Source: Deltaproteobacteria bacterium
GTDB lineage: Bacteria; Desulfobacterota; Binatia; DP-6
Direction of reading: 5' to 3'
NCBI GenBank assembly: GCA_005888095.1
Contig: VBKF01000089.1
Location: 1 to 37,897 of the forward strand
DNA length: 37,897 bases
A program made the position numbers and the translations under genes. Under the pieces are notes generated by a model, which saw only the letters and a program-made list of their open reading frames with translations, had not been told where the DNA came from and did not search any database. Of the stretch, positions 1 through 8,014 are shown piece by piece. Numbering within the stretch: the stretch's first letter is position 1; every line of letters starts with the position of its first letter.

Positions 1-138
1 ACCGAGGGCTGCGGCCGCCTCCCGCGGCGGGCCGAGCTGGTCGGGCAGCTCGGAGAGGCCGGGTTCGAGGCGATCGAAGCGAGGAGCCTGATACCCGGCG
101 AGAGCTTCCATGCCTTCGTCGGCACTCGCGGCGCATGA
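1..138 (+). CDS. C-terminal fragment of a probable SAM-dependent methyltransferase (5' end outside window)
   Basis: An open frame enters from the left edge and stops with TGA. The visible 45 residues contain an Arg-rich helix, then a 'LxxAGFEAIEARSLIPGESFH' like pattern and end in 'FVGTRGA'. Many class I SAM methyltransferases end this way: a helix (L..AGF..), a strand with the substrate-side loop, and a final strand reading as a variant of 'h.a.r'. The catalytic and SAM-binding parts are outside the window, so substrate and subfamily cannot be told. The stop codon lies 19 nt before the ATG of the next gene, so the two may be cotranscribed. Another Rossmann-type enzyme tail is possible. Confidence 0.45.
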   Translation, partial: TEGCGRLPRRAELVGQLGEAGFEAIEARSLIPGESFHAFVGTRGA

Positions 139-157
139 TCTATACTGGACGATCGAC

Positions 158-1318
158 ATGGAGCCGCTGAACGCCATCGTCGAGCGGGTCCACGCTTCCG
201 GCCGGCGCGTGGTCCTGGCAATCACCGGAGGCGGCAGCGGCGCGATCGCGGCGCTGCTCCGCGTGCCGGGTGGCTCGCGCACCCTCGTCGAGGCCATCGT
301 GCCGTACAGCCCGGACGCCCTCGTCGACTTCCTCGGCCACGAGCCCGAGCAGGCGTGCAGCGCGGCGACGGCCGTCGCCATGGCGCGCCGGGCGCTCGCG
401 CGTGGGGCGCGCCGTTCAGGCCCGGGCGCCCTGCTCGTCGGCGTCGGGGTCACCGCGAGCCTGGTCACCGACCGCCCGAAGCACGGCGACCACCGCTGCC
501 ACATCGCCGTGACCGACGGCGGCCGTGTCGACATCGTGTCGATCGTGCTCGACCGGGGCGCGCGCGACCGGGCGGCCGAGGAGGACCTGGTGGCGCGCGC
601 GACGCTTCTCACGCTGGCGAGGGCCTGCGGCATCGACACGCCCGGCGTCGATTCCCTCCTCGGACCCGACGACAGGCTCACCGTCGCCTCCTCGGTGCCC
701 TCCGACGACCTCGTCGCCCGGCTGCTCGCCGGCGCCCTCGAGCGTCTGACGATGCTTCCCGACGGGCAGCTCGCGACGAACGCCCCCGTCCCCCGTGGCG
801 TGCTGGCCGGCTCGTTCAACCCCCTCCACGCAGGGCACCTCGAGCTGGCCCGCGTGGCGAGCGAGATCCTGGCCGCGCGGGTGACCTTCGAGCTGTCGGT
901 CGTGAACGCGGACAAGCCCGTGCTGGCGGCCGTCGAGGTCCGGCGCCGGCTCGAGCAGTTCAGCTGGCGAGGCACCGTGGAGCTCACCCGCGCGCCGACG
1001 TTTCGCGAGAAGGCCCGCGTCCTCCCCGGCGCGGCCTTCGTCGTCGGCGTGGACACGGCCGCGCGCATTCTCGACCCCCGGTACTACGGCGGCAGTGCCG
1101 CGAGCATGGTGGCCGCACTCGACGAGATCGGGCGCCTCGGCGGTCGCTTCCTCGTCGCCGGGCGGGCCGACCCGGGCGGCCGCTTCGTCACGCTCGCCGA
1201 CCTCGCGGTGCCCGGGCCCGTCGCCCATCTCTTCGAGCAGATCCCCGAGGCTCGGTTCCGCCGCGACATCTCGTCGACCGAGCTGCGTGGCGTGGCAGCC
1301 GGTCCGCAGCCACGCTGA
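158..1318 (+). CDS. CinA/PncC-like domain fused to a nucleotidyltransferase (NMNAT-like) domain
   Basis: The N-terminal ~160 residues resemble the CinA C-terminal (PncC, NMN amidase-type) fold: a TGGGSGAIAALL stretch, a 'VPGGSRT' turn and an 'IVPYSPDAL' strand. The C-terminal part starts with GSFNPLHAGH, a (H/T)xGH-type nucleotidyltransferase loop, and ends with ISSTELR, the ISSTxxR motif seen in NMN/nicotinate-mononucleotide adenylyltransferases. Both domain types belong to pyridine-nucleotide recycling, so a role in NAD salvage is inferred, not shown. The usual PncC catalytic 'ESCTGG' is replaced by 'AITGGG', so amidase activity is doubtful. I chose the internal ATG (MEPLNAIVE) rather than an in-frame ATG 48 nt upstream because the upstream one lies inside the preceding gene; a TATACT box lies 11 nt before the chosen ATG. 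Confidence 0.7.
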   Translation: MEPLNAIVERVHASGRRVVLAITGGGSGAIAALLRVPGGSRTLVEAIVPYSPDALVDFLGHEPEQACSAATAVAMARRALARGARRSGPGALLVGVGVTASLVTDRPKHGDHRCHIAVTDGGRVDIVSIVLDRGARDRAAEEDLVARATLLTLARACGIDTPGVDSLLGPDDRLTVASSVPSDDLVARLLAGALERLTMLPDGQLATNAPVPRGVLAGSFNPLHAGHLELARVASEILAARVTFELSVVNADKPVLAAVEVRRRLEQFSWRGTVELTRAPTFREKARVLPGAAFVVGVDTAARILDPRYYGGSAASMVAALDEIGRLGGRFLVAGRADPGGRFVTLADLAVPGPVAHLFEQIPEARFRRDISSTELRGVAAGPQPR

Positions 1319-1330
1319 CCCGCGTCAGCG
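1313..1330. terminator. Short hairpin spanning two convergent stop codons
   Basis: CGCTGAC and GTCAGCG form a perfect 7-bp stem around a 4-nt loop (CCGC). The TGA of the plus-strand gene and the TCA (TGA on minus) of the minus-strand SDR are part of the two arms. There is no T-tract, so this may be a weak bidirectional terminator or simply a by-product of closely facing stops. Confidence 0.35.
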
Positions 1331-2230
1331 CCGCCACGGGCGGGGCTCGAGCGCGAGCGTCTCGCGCAGCGCCTCGTCGACGGGCCGGCTCCGCCAGCCG
1401 AGCTCCGCGCGGACGCGCGTCGTGTCGTAGGCCCGTCGATACGGGAAGGGGACCGGCAGCGCGAGCCGTGCCGAGCGGCCGCCGGCCTCGCGCCAGGCGC
1501 GGAAGAACCGCCAGACGGTCATGTCTTCGCCCGCGACGTTGTAGGCGCGTCCGATCGCCGCCGGCTTCTCGAGCGCCAGCGCCACCGCCTCCGCGACGTC
1601 GCCCGCGTAGACCATCGGCAGCCAGGTGCACGCCGGCATCACGGCGATCGGCAGCTTCGCCAGGGCGACGAAGATCGGCATGAAGTTGGTGTCGAAGGCG
1701 CCGTAGATCAGGCAGGGACGCAGCGTCGTGAGCGCGAGGCGATGCTCGCGCGCGAGCTGCCAGGCGCGCCGCTCGGCGAGCGCCTTCGAGAGGCCGTAGG
1801 CGGGCGTGAGCCGGCCGGCGTCTTCGCCGAGGAGCGGATGATCCTCGCTCACCGGAATCGGGGCCCGGCCCGCGTAGGCCGAGACGGATGAGACGTGCAC
1901 GATGCGGTGGACGCCGGCCGCCACCGCGGCCGCGAGCACGTTCTCGGTGCCCCGGACGTTGGTCCGCAGGTGATCGGCTCGCCGCCAGTTGCGGACGGGC
2001 AGCAAGGCGGCGTTCGACACCACGGCGTCCGCCCCGGCAAAGCCGCGCGCGAGCAGGTCCGGTTCGGCCAGGTCGGCGCGCCTGAGCTCGACGCCCTCGG
2101 CGACGAGCGCCGGGACCTTGTCCGGGTTCCGCACGACGCCCACGACGCGCGCCCCGCGCGCCGCGAGCGCGCGCACGATGTAGCGGCCGAGAAAGCCGGT
2201 CGCGCCGGTGAGCGCGACGGTGGCGTTCAC
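1325..2230 (-). CDS. NAD-dependent epimerase/dehydratase (extended SDR family)
   Basis: A 301-residue Rossmann protein that begins with VALTGATGFLG, the GxxGxxG NAD(P)-binding loop of extended SDRs. It has a YGLSK (YxxxK) catalytic pair near residue 145 after a HVSSVSAYAG strand and a C-terminal substrate domain. It resembles dihydroflavonol-reductase or nucleoside-sugar epimerase-like proteins; the substrate cannot be read from sequence, but sugar, sterol/hopanoid or hydroxy-acyl compounds are typical for the family. The start is taken as GTG (VNATVALTG) because it puts the nucleotide-binding strand at the extreme N-terminus and lies 2 nt after the stop of the upstream hydrolase gene, implying translational coupling. 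It faces the CinA-like gene convergently. Confidence 0.85.
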   Translation of the reverse strand: MNATVALTGATGFLGRYIVRALAARGARVVGVVRNPDKVPALVAEGVELRRADLAEPDLLARGFAGADAVVSNAALLPVRNWRRADHLRTNVRGTENVLAAAVAAGVHRIVHVSSVSAYAGRAPIPVSEDHPLLGEDAGRLTPAYGLSKALAERRAWQLAREHRLALTTLRPCLIYGAFDTNFMPIFVALAKLPIAVMPACTWLPMVYAGDVAEAVALALEKPAAIGRAYNVAGEDMTVWRFFRAWREAGGRSARLALPVPFPYRRAYDTTRVRAELGWRSRPVDEALRETLALEPRPWRR

Positions 2231-2232
2231 GC

Positions 2233-4662
2233 CTACCTGCAGGTGAGCGCGCTGGCGCCGAGGGCGCAGCTCGGCGACGGCGGCGGGCCGGCAAACGGGG
2301 CCTCGCCGCACTGGCCCGCGGCGGAATCGAAGGCCAGGGTCACGCGCACCGGGACCCCGGCCGGCGTCACCGCATAGCCGCCGTTTCGCCCCGTGGCGTT
2401 GAACTGCACGAGCCCTGGCGTCGAGCTGGTCTTGAACGACGCCTTGACGATCCCCCCGATGCCTCCGAGACCGTTCCGGTAGCTCCATCGCGTACCGGAG
2501 GCGTTCGATTTCCAGCCGGTCTGCGTCGCGTAGTCGTAGGCCCCGCCGGGAATCACGGCGTCGAGGACCGTCGCCGCGCTGGCGTCGGTGATCAGGATGC
2601 GGACGCCGCTCGTCGCCGGGTCGAGTGCCGGCGAGAACGGGAACGGCAGCGTCATCTCGCCGCGCAGCTTCAGGCGGTCGTCGCCCGGTGGCGTGGAGAG
2701 CCCCGCGATCGTGAGCTTCGGCTTCGCGACCGCGGCGCCCCCAGTGCAGGGGTCGCACGCGTCGCCGCTGCCGTCGCCGTCCGCGTCGGCTTGATCCGGG
2801 TTCGGGTCGGCGGGGCAGTTGTCGGCCGCGTCACAGACCCCGTCGCCGTCCGCGTCGGGGCAGGGCGGGATGGTGGTGGTGGTCGTCGAGATCGTGCTGC
2901 TCGTGGTGGTCGGCGGGAGCGTGGTCGTCGTGGTCGTCGAGACGGGCGCGGTCGTCGAGGTCGACGTGCTCGTGGTGCTGGTGGTGGTCGACGTCGTGGT
3001 GCTGGTCACGGTCGTGGTCGGGGGCTCCGTCGTGGTGGTCGGGGGCTCGGTGGTCGTGGTCGGCGGCGCGGTCGTCGTGGTCGAGGGCTCGGTCGTGGTG
3101 GTGGTGGTGGTCGTGGGCGGCAGCGTGGTGGTCGTCGGGGGTGCCGTGGTGGTGGTCGTGGTCGAGGTCGGCGGCGCGGTCGTGGTCGTGGACGTGGTGG
3201 TGGTCGTCGTCGTGGACGTGGTGCTGGTGGTGGTCGTTGTGGTCGTGCTCGTCGTGGTGGTGGTCGGAAGGGTCGTGAGCGTTCCGACGAGGGCGGGGCC
3301 GCCCGAGCGTTCCGAGCGCGTCTTCCACCAGAACGTGGCGTCGTGGCTGTTGTTGGAGTCGTGCGCCTGCTTCCACTTGTAGGTCCCGTTGCACGTCGTC
3401 CCGTTGGTCACGGTGAACTCGGCGAGGGCGATCGCATGGTCGTCGCCGTCGAAGAAGCCGGGGTGCTTGCACACGCCCACGACGTCGATGCCGGGGCCCT
3501 TGGTCCCCTGCGTGACGGTGTCGTCCACCTCTCCCGAGGGACAGGTACTCCCCATCGTGAAGGTGCTGCTGAAGTGATTGTACGCCACCGGCGACGACGT
3601 CGAGTTGGACCCGGTGGCCGCGACCCGCGGCGCCGCCGTGAACAGCCAGTCGAGGATGCGGGTCTTCGCGGCGGCGAGCGCCGCGGCGTGGTTCGCGTCG
3701 CTCGAGTGGTCGATCGCGCTGTGGCAGAAGGAGCCGTACTTCTGCCCGTGCGAGGGCCGGTAGGTCTGGCCCGGCGCCGGCGTCATGTCGAGCCCGACCG
3801 ACCATGGGCTCCCCTGCGCGTCATACGGAAGCGACCCGTCGCTCCATCCCGTCCAGGCCGCCGGCGAGCAGCTCGCCCATGACGTCAGCATCAGCGCGCG
3901 CTTGTTCTTCGCCACCCAGTCGCCGGCCCCGAACCCATCCACCCGACCCGCGTACTCGCACCAGCCGTTGCCCGGCGCGCAGGAGGAGCCGAAGCCGGCG
4001 ATCGCGTCGCCGTCCTTGCAGGCGGTCTCGAAGCTCGTGAAGCCGACGACGTTGTACTTGCTGCTGCCGAGCGCGTCGACCATGCCCTGGATGGTGACCA
4101 CGCCCGCGATGCGATTCTGTACGCCCCAGTCCGTGCTCCCGACGCCGCCCGGGCCCGCGTTGGCGGCGACCTCCAACGCCACCCGCGCCCCGCTGCTGTG
4201 GCCGATCAGGACGATGTTCGCCGCGGGGGCGGGGTAGAGGCGGTTGATCTCGCGGGCGAGGCGGTAGCGCCACTCGTAGGCCGTGGTGCACGGGTCGCCC
4301 TGCTGGGAGGTGGTGCAGCCCGGGTCGCCAACCTCCCAGTCGTCCATGTTGATCGGGTCGGGCGAGTCCGAGGGGTGGTAGCCGGACGGCGTCGCCGTGT
4401 AGAGGTTCGCGCGGGCGCTGTGGGTCACCACGGTGGTCCCCGGATGGGCCGCCTGGTAGCTCGCGATGCGACCCGGAAGGTCGGCGTTCACCGCCTGCTC
4501 GAGGTCCGTGAACGAGCTCTGCGCGTTCTGCCGCTCGTTCTGGCAGCTCTTCACGCCGTGGACGTAGAGGAGATTGATCTCCACGGTGGCCGCCGCCGAC
4601 CCACGCGGGACCAGGAAGAGGAAAGACAGGCTGGCGGCCCAGGCGGGCTGCGTGCGAGCCAT
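2233..4662 (-). CDS. Secreted alpha/beta hydrolase (lipase/esterase-like) with Thr-rich linker, TSP3-like repeats and C-terminal module
   Basis: An 809-residue exported protein. Residues 1-24 are a signal peptide ending in GSAAA. Residues ~28-460 carry an alpha/beta-hydrolase core with NIVLIGHSSGAR; the Ser of GHSSG at ~156 is the likely nucleophile, and a HG motif (LLYVHGV) sits near the first strand. Residues ~461-598 are almost pure Thr/Ser with a few Pro. Residues ~599-640 are Asp-rich calcium-type repeats (DADGDGVCD, DADGDGSGD). The last ~170 residues form a beta-rich module related to the C-terminus of the exported protein at 11865-14831. The ATG directly precedes the signal peptide; the long upstream in-frame extension is antisense to the phosphatase and is not coding. 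Substrate unknown; lipid or ester cleavage at the cell surface is inferred. Confidence 0.8.
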   Translation of the reverse strand: MARTQPAWAASLSFLFLVPRGSAAATVEINLLYVHGVKSCQNERQNAQSSFTDLEQAVNADLPGRIASYQAAHPGTTVVTHSARANLYTATPSGYHPSDSPDPINMDDWEVGDPGCTTSQQGDPCTTAYEWRYRLAREINRLYPAPAANIVLIGHSSGARVALEVAANAGPGGVGSTDWGVQNRIAGVVTIQGMVDALGSSKYNVVGFTSFETACKDGDAIAGFGSSCAPGNGWCEYAGRVDGFGAGDWVAKNKRALMLTSWASCSPAAWTGWSDGSLPYDAQGSPWSVGLDMTPAPGQTYRPSHGQKYGSFCHSAIDHSSDANHAAALAAAKTRILDWLFTAAPRVAATGSNSTSSPVAYNHFSSTFTMGSTCPSGEVDDTVTQGTKGPGIDVVGVCKHPGFFDGDDHAIALAEFTVTNGTTCNGTYKWKQAHDSNNSHDATFWWKTRSERSGGPALVGTLTTLPTTTTTSTTTTTTTSTTSTTTTTTTSTTTTAPPTSTTTTTTAPPTTTTLPPTTTTTTTTEPSTTTTAPPTTTTEPPTTTTEPPTTTVTSTTTSTTTSTTSTSTSTTAPVSTTTTTTLPPTTTSSTISTTTTTIPPCPDADGDGVCDAADNCPADPNPDQADADGDGSGDACDPCTGGAAVAKPKLTIAGLSTPPGDDRLKLRGEMTLPFPFSPALDPATSGVRILITDASAATVLDAVIPGGAYDYATQTGWKSNASGTRWSYRNGLGGIGGIVKASFKTSSTPGLVQFNATGRNGGYAVTPAGVPVRVTLAFDSAAGQCGEAPFAGPPPSPSCALGASALTCR
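2866..3280 (-). repeat. Thr/Ser-codon microsatellite-like linker in the hydrolase gene
   Basis: About 415 nt of ACC/ACG/AGC-type codons on the minus strand (GGT/CGT/GTG on plus) encode a low-complexity Thr-rich spacer. The repeat is imperfect, with changing third bases, so it is protein-selected rather than a clean satellite. Gly/Val-rich frames on the other strand are artefacts of it. Confidence 0.85.
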
Positions 4663-4676
4663 GAGTGGAGCGATCT

Positions 4677-4706
4677 TCGATATGTCGGGGCGGAATGCAA
4701 TGTCAA
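4677..4706 (-). promoter_or_regulatory. Sigma70-type promoter of the secreted hydrolase gene
   Basis: On the minus strand a perfect -35 TTGACA is followed after 18 bp by TATCGA. The -10 ends 14 nt before the ATG, so the expected transcript start lies only about 7 nt upstream of the coding region. No clear Shine-Dalgarno sequence is present, which agrees with a very short leader. Confidence 0.5.
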
Positions 4707-4788
4707 TGTGAAAGATCGGATAGCACGGCAATCCTGCCCGATCCCGCAAGGTGTCGCGGGGGTGGATCGAGTCGCCACGGTCCAGCAC

Positions 4789-7635
4789 GTGGCATGTCTG
4801 TTGCTCGGGCAATGCCTGAGGAGTCCGCCGCTGCGACCGCCGCAGCAAACCACCGCAGGTCTGATAGGCCTCGCCCTCTTGCGGCTCGCGCCTTCCACGG
4901 CGACGGCGGCGACCCTGACCCGAGGCCCCTACCTGCAGCTGCTGACACGGCAGTCGGTCACGGTCGTCTGGAACACGGAGGCGGCGGCCGCCTGCGCACT
5001 TGCGATACGCCCGCTCGACGGGATGCCGACCGTGCGCGCGGGCGGGACCGGGACGGTCTGCGCCATCGCCGTCGACGGCCTGACGCCGGGCGCAGCCTAT
5101 GCCTACGCGCCCCTTGCCGACGGCGTCCCGCTCGCTCCCGAGGCGGTGTTCCGGACCGACGACGCGAACCGGCCCTTCAGCTTCCTGGTCATCGGCGACT
5201 CCGGGTGCGACTGCTCGGATCAGCTGGCCGTGCGCGACACGATGCTCAAGACGCCGGCCGACTTCATCCTCCACACCGGCGACATGGTCTACGACACCGG
5301 CGCGCCACAGGACTTCGACCCCTCCTTCTTCGCGCCCTACCGGGATCTCATCCGCCGGCTCGTGCTCTGGCCCTGCCTCGGGAATCACGACGTCGAGACC
5401 GCGGGCGGCGCGCCCTGGCGCGACGTCTTCCATACCCCGGCCAACAATCCGGCCGGCAGCGAGGACTACTACTCGTTCGACGACGGGAACGCGCACGTGG
5501 TGGTGCTCGACAGCAACGCCAGCACGAGACCCGGCAGCGCGCAGTACACCTTCCTCGACCATGATCTCGCGGCCAGCACCGCCACCTGGAAGCTCGTTGC
5601 TTTCCACCACACGATCTACTCGAGTGGAGGGGTACACGGCAGCAACCTCACCATCCGGGCCAACCTCGTGCCGCTCTTCGACGCGCACGGCGTCGACCTC
5701 GTGCTCATGGGGCACGAGCACAACTACGAGCGCACGAAGCCCCTGCGCGGCAACCAGGTGGTCTCGGCGGGCCAGGGCACGACCTACATCACGACCGGCG
5801 GGGGCGGGCAGGCACTGTACCGGGTCGGGTCGAGCAGCTTCACGGCTCACTCGGAATCGGTCCACCACTTCACGCGCCTGGCGGTGAACGATGGCAGCCT
5901 CCTCGCGCAGATGATCCGCACGGACGGGACGATCGGGGACGAGGTGATGCTCATGAAGGGCGGCGTGCCGCTTCCGCCGCGGTGCGGGGATGGGCTCGTC
6001 AACCAGCCGGGCGAGCAGTGCGACGGGGCGGACCGCGCGGCCTGCGCCGGCCCGTGCGCCGCGGATTGCACCTGCGCGCCGGTGTGCGGCGACGGGCGCG
6101 TCGATCCGCCGGCCGAGGCGTGCGACGGGTCGGATGACGCCGCCTGCCCGGGGCTCTGCCTGTCGAGCTGTCGGTGCGGCGACCCGGCGGACTTCCTCAC
6201 CCTTCCCCCCGCGGCCGACACCTTCATCGAGTCGGGAACCCAGGCGACGTGGGATCACGGCGCCGCCGCCCACCTCGACGCGTCGGCGCTGTCCGACCTG
6301 ATCTATCTGAAGTTCGACCTCTCGGCGGTGCCGGCGCCCGTGACCCGCGCGACGTTGATGCTGCATTGCATCGACGGCTCGGACGACGGCGGAGCCATCT
6401 ACCCCGTCGCGGATTCGCGCTGGGTCGAGGGTGACCGGACCGGACTGGACGCCACGAGCGCGCTCGGGCCGGGCCTCAAATGGAGCGACGTGGACACGAA
6501 CGGCGACGGGGTGGTGGACACGCGCGACACCTCGCCCTGGCTCCCCGAGTTCGCCCGCGCGATGCGCGGGTTCGGCAGCGTGGTGGCCGGCCGCGACTTC
6601 ACGGTCGACGTGACCCCGGCGTTCCAGGCGGGCCCCGGCCTGTACGCCCTGGCAATCACCACCAACAGCAGCAACAAGGTGACGTACTCGTCCCGCGAGA
6701 GTGCGACGCCTCCCGTGCTACGCGTCGAGCTCGCACCTCCGGGGACGACCACCACCACGAGCACGTCGATGACCTCGACGACCAGCTCGACCGTGCCGAC
6801 CACGTCGACCACCGTGCCGACGACGTCCACCTCCACGACGTCGACCACGACGTCGGTCACCTCCACGACGTCCGCCACAACGACCTCGACAACCAGCTCC
6901 ACCACCTCGTCGACCTCGACCACGTCGACCACCGTGCTGGCGACCACGACGTCCACCACCTCCACCACAACAACGACGTCAACGACCAGCTCGACCGTGC
7001 CGACCACGTCGACCACCGTGCCGGCGACCACGACGTCCACCACGACGACCTCGACCAGCACCACGACCACGCCGACATCTCCGAGCGCGACAACCTCCAC
7101 CACGACATCTGTCGTTCCCAGCACGACGACATTGCCGCCGGGAACGACGTCCACCACCACGCCCCCCGACGACTGCCAGACGGATGCCGATTGCGATCGT
7201 GATGATCCGTGCAGGCCGAGGCGCTGCGTGGCGCAGCGCTGTCAGGACGCGCCGCTCATGGGTCTCGAGGCGGTGCGCTGCGCGCTGGCGCTCGAGGGAG
7301 AGCGGGCACTCGCATGTGGCGGGAGGCGGTTACCGCCGACCCTGAGTCTCGCACTCGGCCGGACCCGGGCTGCGATCGAGGCAGCGGAGAGCTCGGGCAG
7401 CGTGAAGCACGCGAGGAATGCCCTCCGCGGCGCCCTGCGGTTGCTCGACGCCGCGGCTCGCAAGCTCCGCAAGACCGAAGCCAGCCATGCGATCGATGCC
7501 GACTGCGGCAGGGCGCTGAGGGGAGTGCTCCGCGACGCGAGGGTCCTGGCCAAGCGCTATCTGAAGAACCGGCCCGAGACTGCCGCGCGGACTGCCGTCC
7601 CGCGCGGGCCCCAGAGGATCGGCACCGCAGACTGA
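4789..7635 (+). CDS. Secreted purple-acid-phosphatase-like metallophosphoesterase with Cys-rich repeats, DNRLRE-like domain and Thr-rich linker
   Basis: Exported enzyme of ~948 residues. After a signal region (GLIGLALLRLA...TATAA) and an Ig/FnIII-like domain, the metallophosphoesterase core shows the family's metal ligands in order: GDSG (~136), GDMVY (~164), GNHD (~198), FHH (~280) and GHEHNYE (~308). Residues ~397-465 hold two Cys-rich repeats starting CGDG. Residues ~467-650 resemble a DNRLRE (carbohydrate-associated) domain beginning 'DTFIESG'. A ~140-residue Thr/Ser linker follows, then a Cys-containing 'DCQTDADC' stretch and a helical C-terminal domain. Likely releases phosphate from organic esters outside the cell. 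The start is uncertain: no ATG is available in frame, and GTG at 4789 or TTG at 4801 give a plausible signal peptide. The gene is divergent from the hydrolase. Confidence 0.8.
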   Translation: MACLLLGQCLRSPPLRPPQQTTAGLIGLALLRLAPSTATAATLTRGPYLQLLTRQSVTVVWNTEAAAACALAIRPLDGMPTVRAGGTGTVCAIAVDGLTPGAAYAYAPLADGVPLAPEAVFRTDDANRPFSFLVIGDSGCDCSDQLAVRDTMLKTPADFILHTGDMVYDTGAPQDFDPSFFAPYRDLIRRLVLWPCLGNHDVETAGGAPWRDVFHTPANNPAGSEDYYSFDDGNAHVVVLDSNASTRPGSAQYTFLDHDLAASTATWKLVAFHHTIYSSGGVHGSNLTIRANLVPLFDAHGVDLVLMGHEHNYERTKPLRGNQVVSAGQGTTYITTGGGGQALYRVGSSSFTAHSESVHHFTRLAVNDGSLLAQMIRTDGTIGDEVMLMKGGVPLPPRCGDGLVNQPGEQCDGADRAACAGPCAADCTCAPVCGDGRVDPPAEACDGSDDAACPGLCLSSCRCGDPADFLTLPPAADTFIESGTQATWDHGAAAHLDASALSDLIYLKFDLSAVPAPVTRATLMLHCIDGSDDGGAIYPVADSRWVEGDRTGLDATSALGPGLKWSDVDTNGDGVVDTRDTSPWLPEFARAMRGFGSVVAGRDFTVDVTPAFQAGPGLYALAITTNSSNKVTYSSRESATPPVLRVELAPPGTTTTTSTSMTSTTSSTVPTTSTTVPTTSTSTTSTTTSVTSTTSATTTSTTSSTTSSTSTTSTTVLATTTSTTSTTTTTSTTSSTVPTTSTTVPATTTSTTTTSTSTTTTPTSPSATTSTTTSVVPSTTTLPPGTTSTTTPPDDCQTDADCDRDDPCRPRRCVAQRCQDAPLMGLEAVRCALALEGERALACGGRRLPPTLSLALGRTRAAIEAAESSGSVKHARNALRGALRLLDAAARKLRKTEASHAIDADCGRALRGVLRDARVLAKRYLKNRPETAARTAVPRGPQRIGTAD
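6745..7161 (+). repeat. Thr/Ser-codon linker repeat in the phosphoesterase gene
   Basis: About 417 nt of ACC/ACG/TCG-rich codons, including near-identical subrepeats such as the block reading 'SSTVPTTSTTVP' that occurs twice. It links the DNRLRE-like domain to the Cys-rich and helical C-terminus. Its internal duplications suggest slippage or unequal recombination in multiples of three. Confidence 0.85.
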
Positions 7636-7639
7636 GCCC

Positions 7640-7933
7640 TCAGCGACGCCCGTTCACGGGCCGGAGGTTGTCCGACGTTCGCCCGTGATACGCGTCGATC
7701 GCCGAGAGAACCTGGAGGTATCCCGGCCAGCCGTAGAGCGGGATCAGCCCGAGCCAGAACTTCTTCTGCGGGCAGTTCTCGAAGAAGTCGCCCCAGCCCG
7801 CGTTGTAGTACTCGCCGAGACCCGGATGGGCGACCGAGAGCCAGGCGGCCCTGCGTGCGTCGCCGATGGTGCGGGCGCCGGCGGGCAGCGCCGCGCCGAC
7901 TACCAGGGCGGTCACCATCATCCACCGTTTCAT
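7640..7933 (-). CDS. Small exported protein of unknown function
   Basis: A 97-residue protein with an N-terminal signal peptide (MKRWMMVTALVVGAALPAGA) and a mature part rich in Trp, Tyr and Gly. The motif HPGLGEYYNAGWG followed by a hydrophobic LGLIPLYGWPGYL segment recalls small proteins with a 'PGLGQ-Y-G' turn between helices, so it may associate with the membrane. I do not recognise a named family. The ATG is preceded by a strong GGAGGTG ribosome site 4 nt upstream, which supports it as a real gene and start. Its stop lies 4 nt from the convergent phosphoesterase stop. Confidence 0.65.
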   Translation of the reverse strand: MKRWMMVTALVVGAALPAGARTIGDARRAAWLSVAHPGLGEYYNAGWGDFFENCPQKKFWLGLIPLYGWPGYLQVLSAIDAYHGRTSDNLRPVNGRR

Positions 7934-8014
7934 GACACCTCCAGATCGTCCCTCGCAGGCGTAGCCGGTGACCGGAGACGAGCGCAATCCCGCTGCGACC
8001 GCCCGCCGCAACCG

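Noticed and set aside
2791-3882. Long plus-strand frames rich in Gly/Arg or Val opposite the hydrolase gene
   Set aside because: They are antisense to the Thr-rich linker; composition follows from ACC/ACG codons read on the other strand and no start or ribosome site fits.
4714-4743. Inverted repeat GATCGG/CCGATC before the phosphoesterase start
   Set aside because: Only 6 bp with an 18-nt loop; too weak to call a regulatory element.
4663-6366. N-terminal extension of the hydrolase frame on the minus strand
   Set aside because: It runs antisense through the phosphoesterase gene and lies upstream of a clear signal peptide and promoter.
6399-7160. Val-rich minus-strand frame opposite the phosphoesterase linker
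   Set aside because: Same reason: shadow of the Thr-codon repeat.
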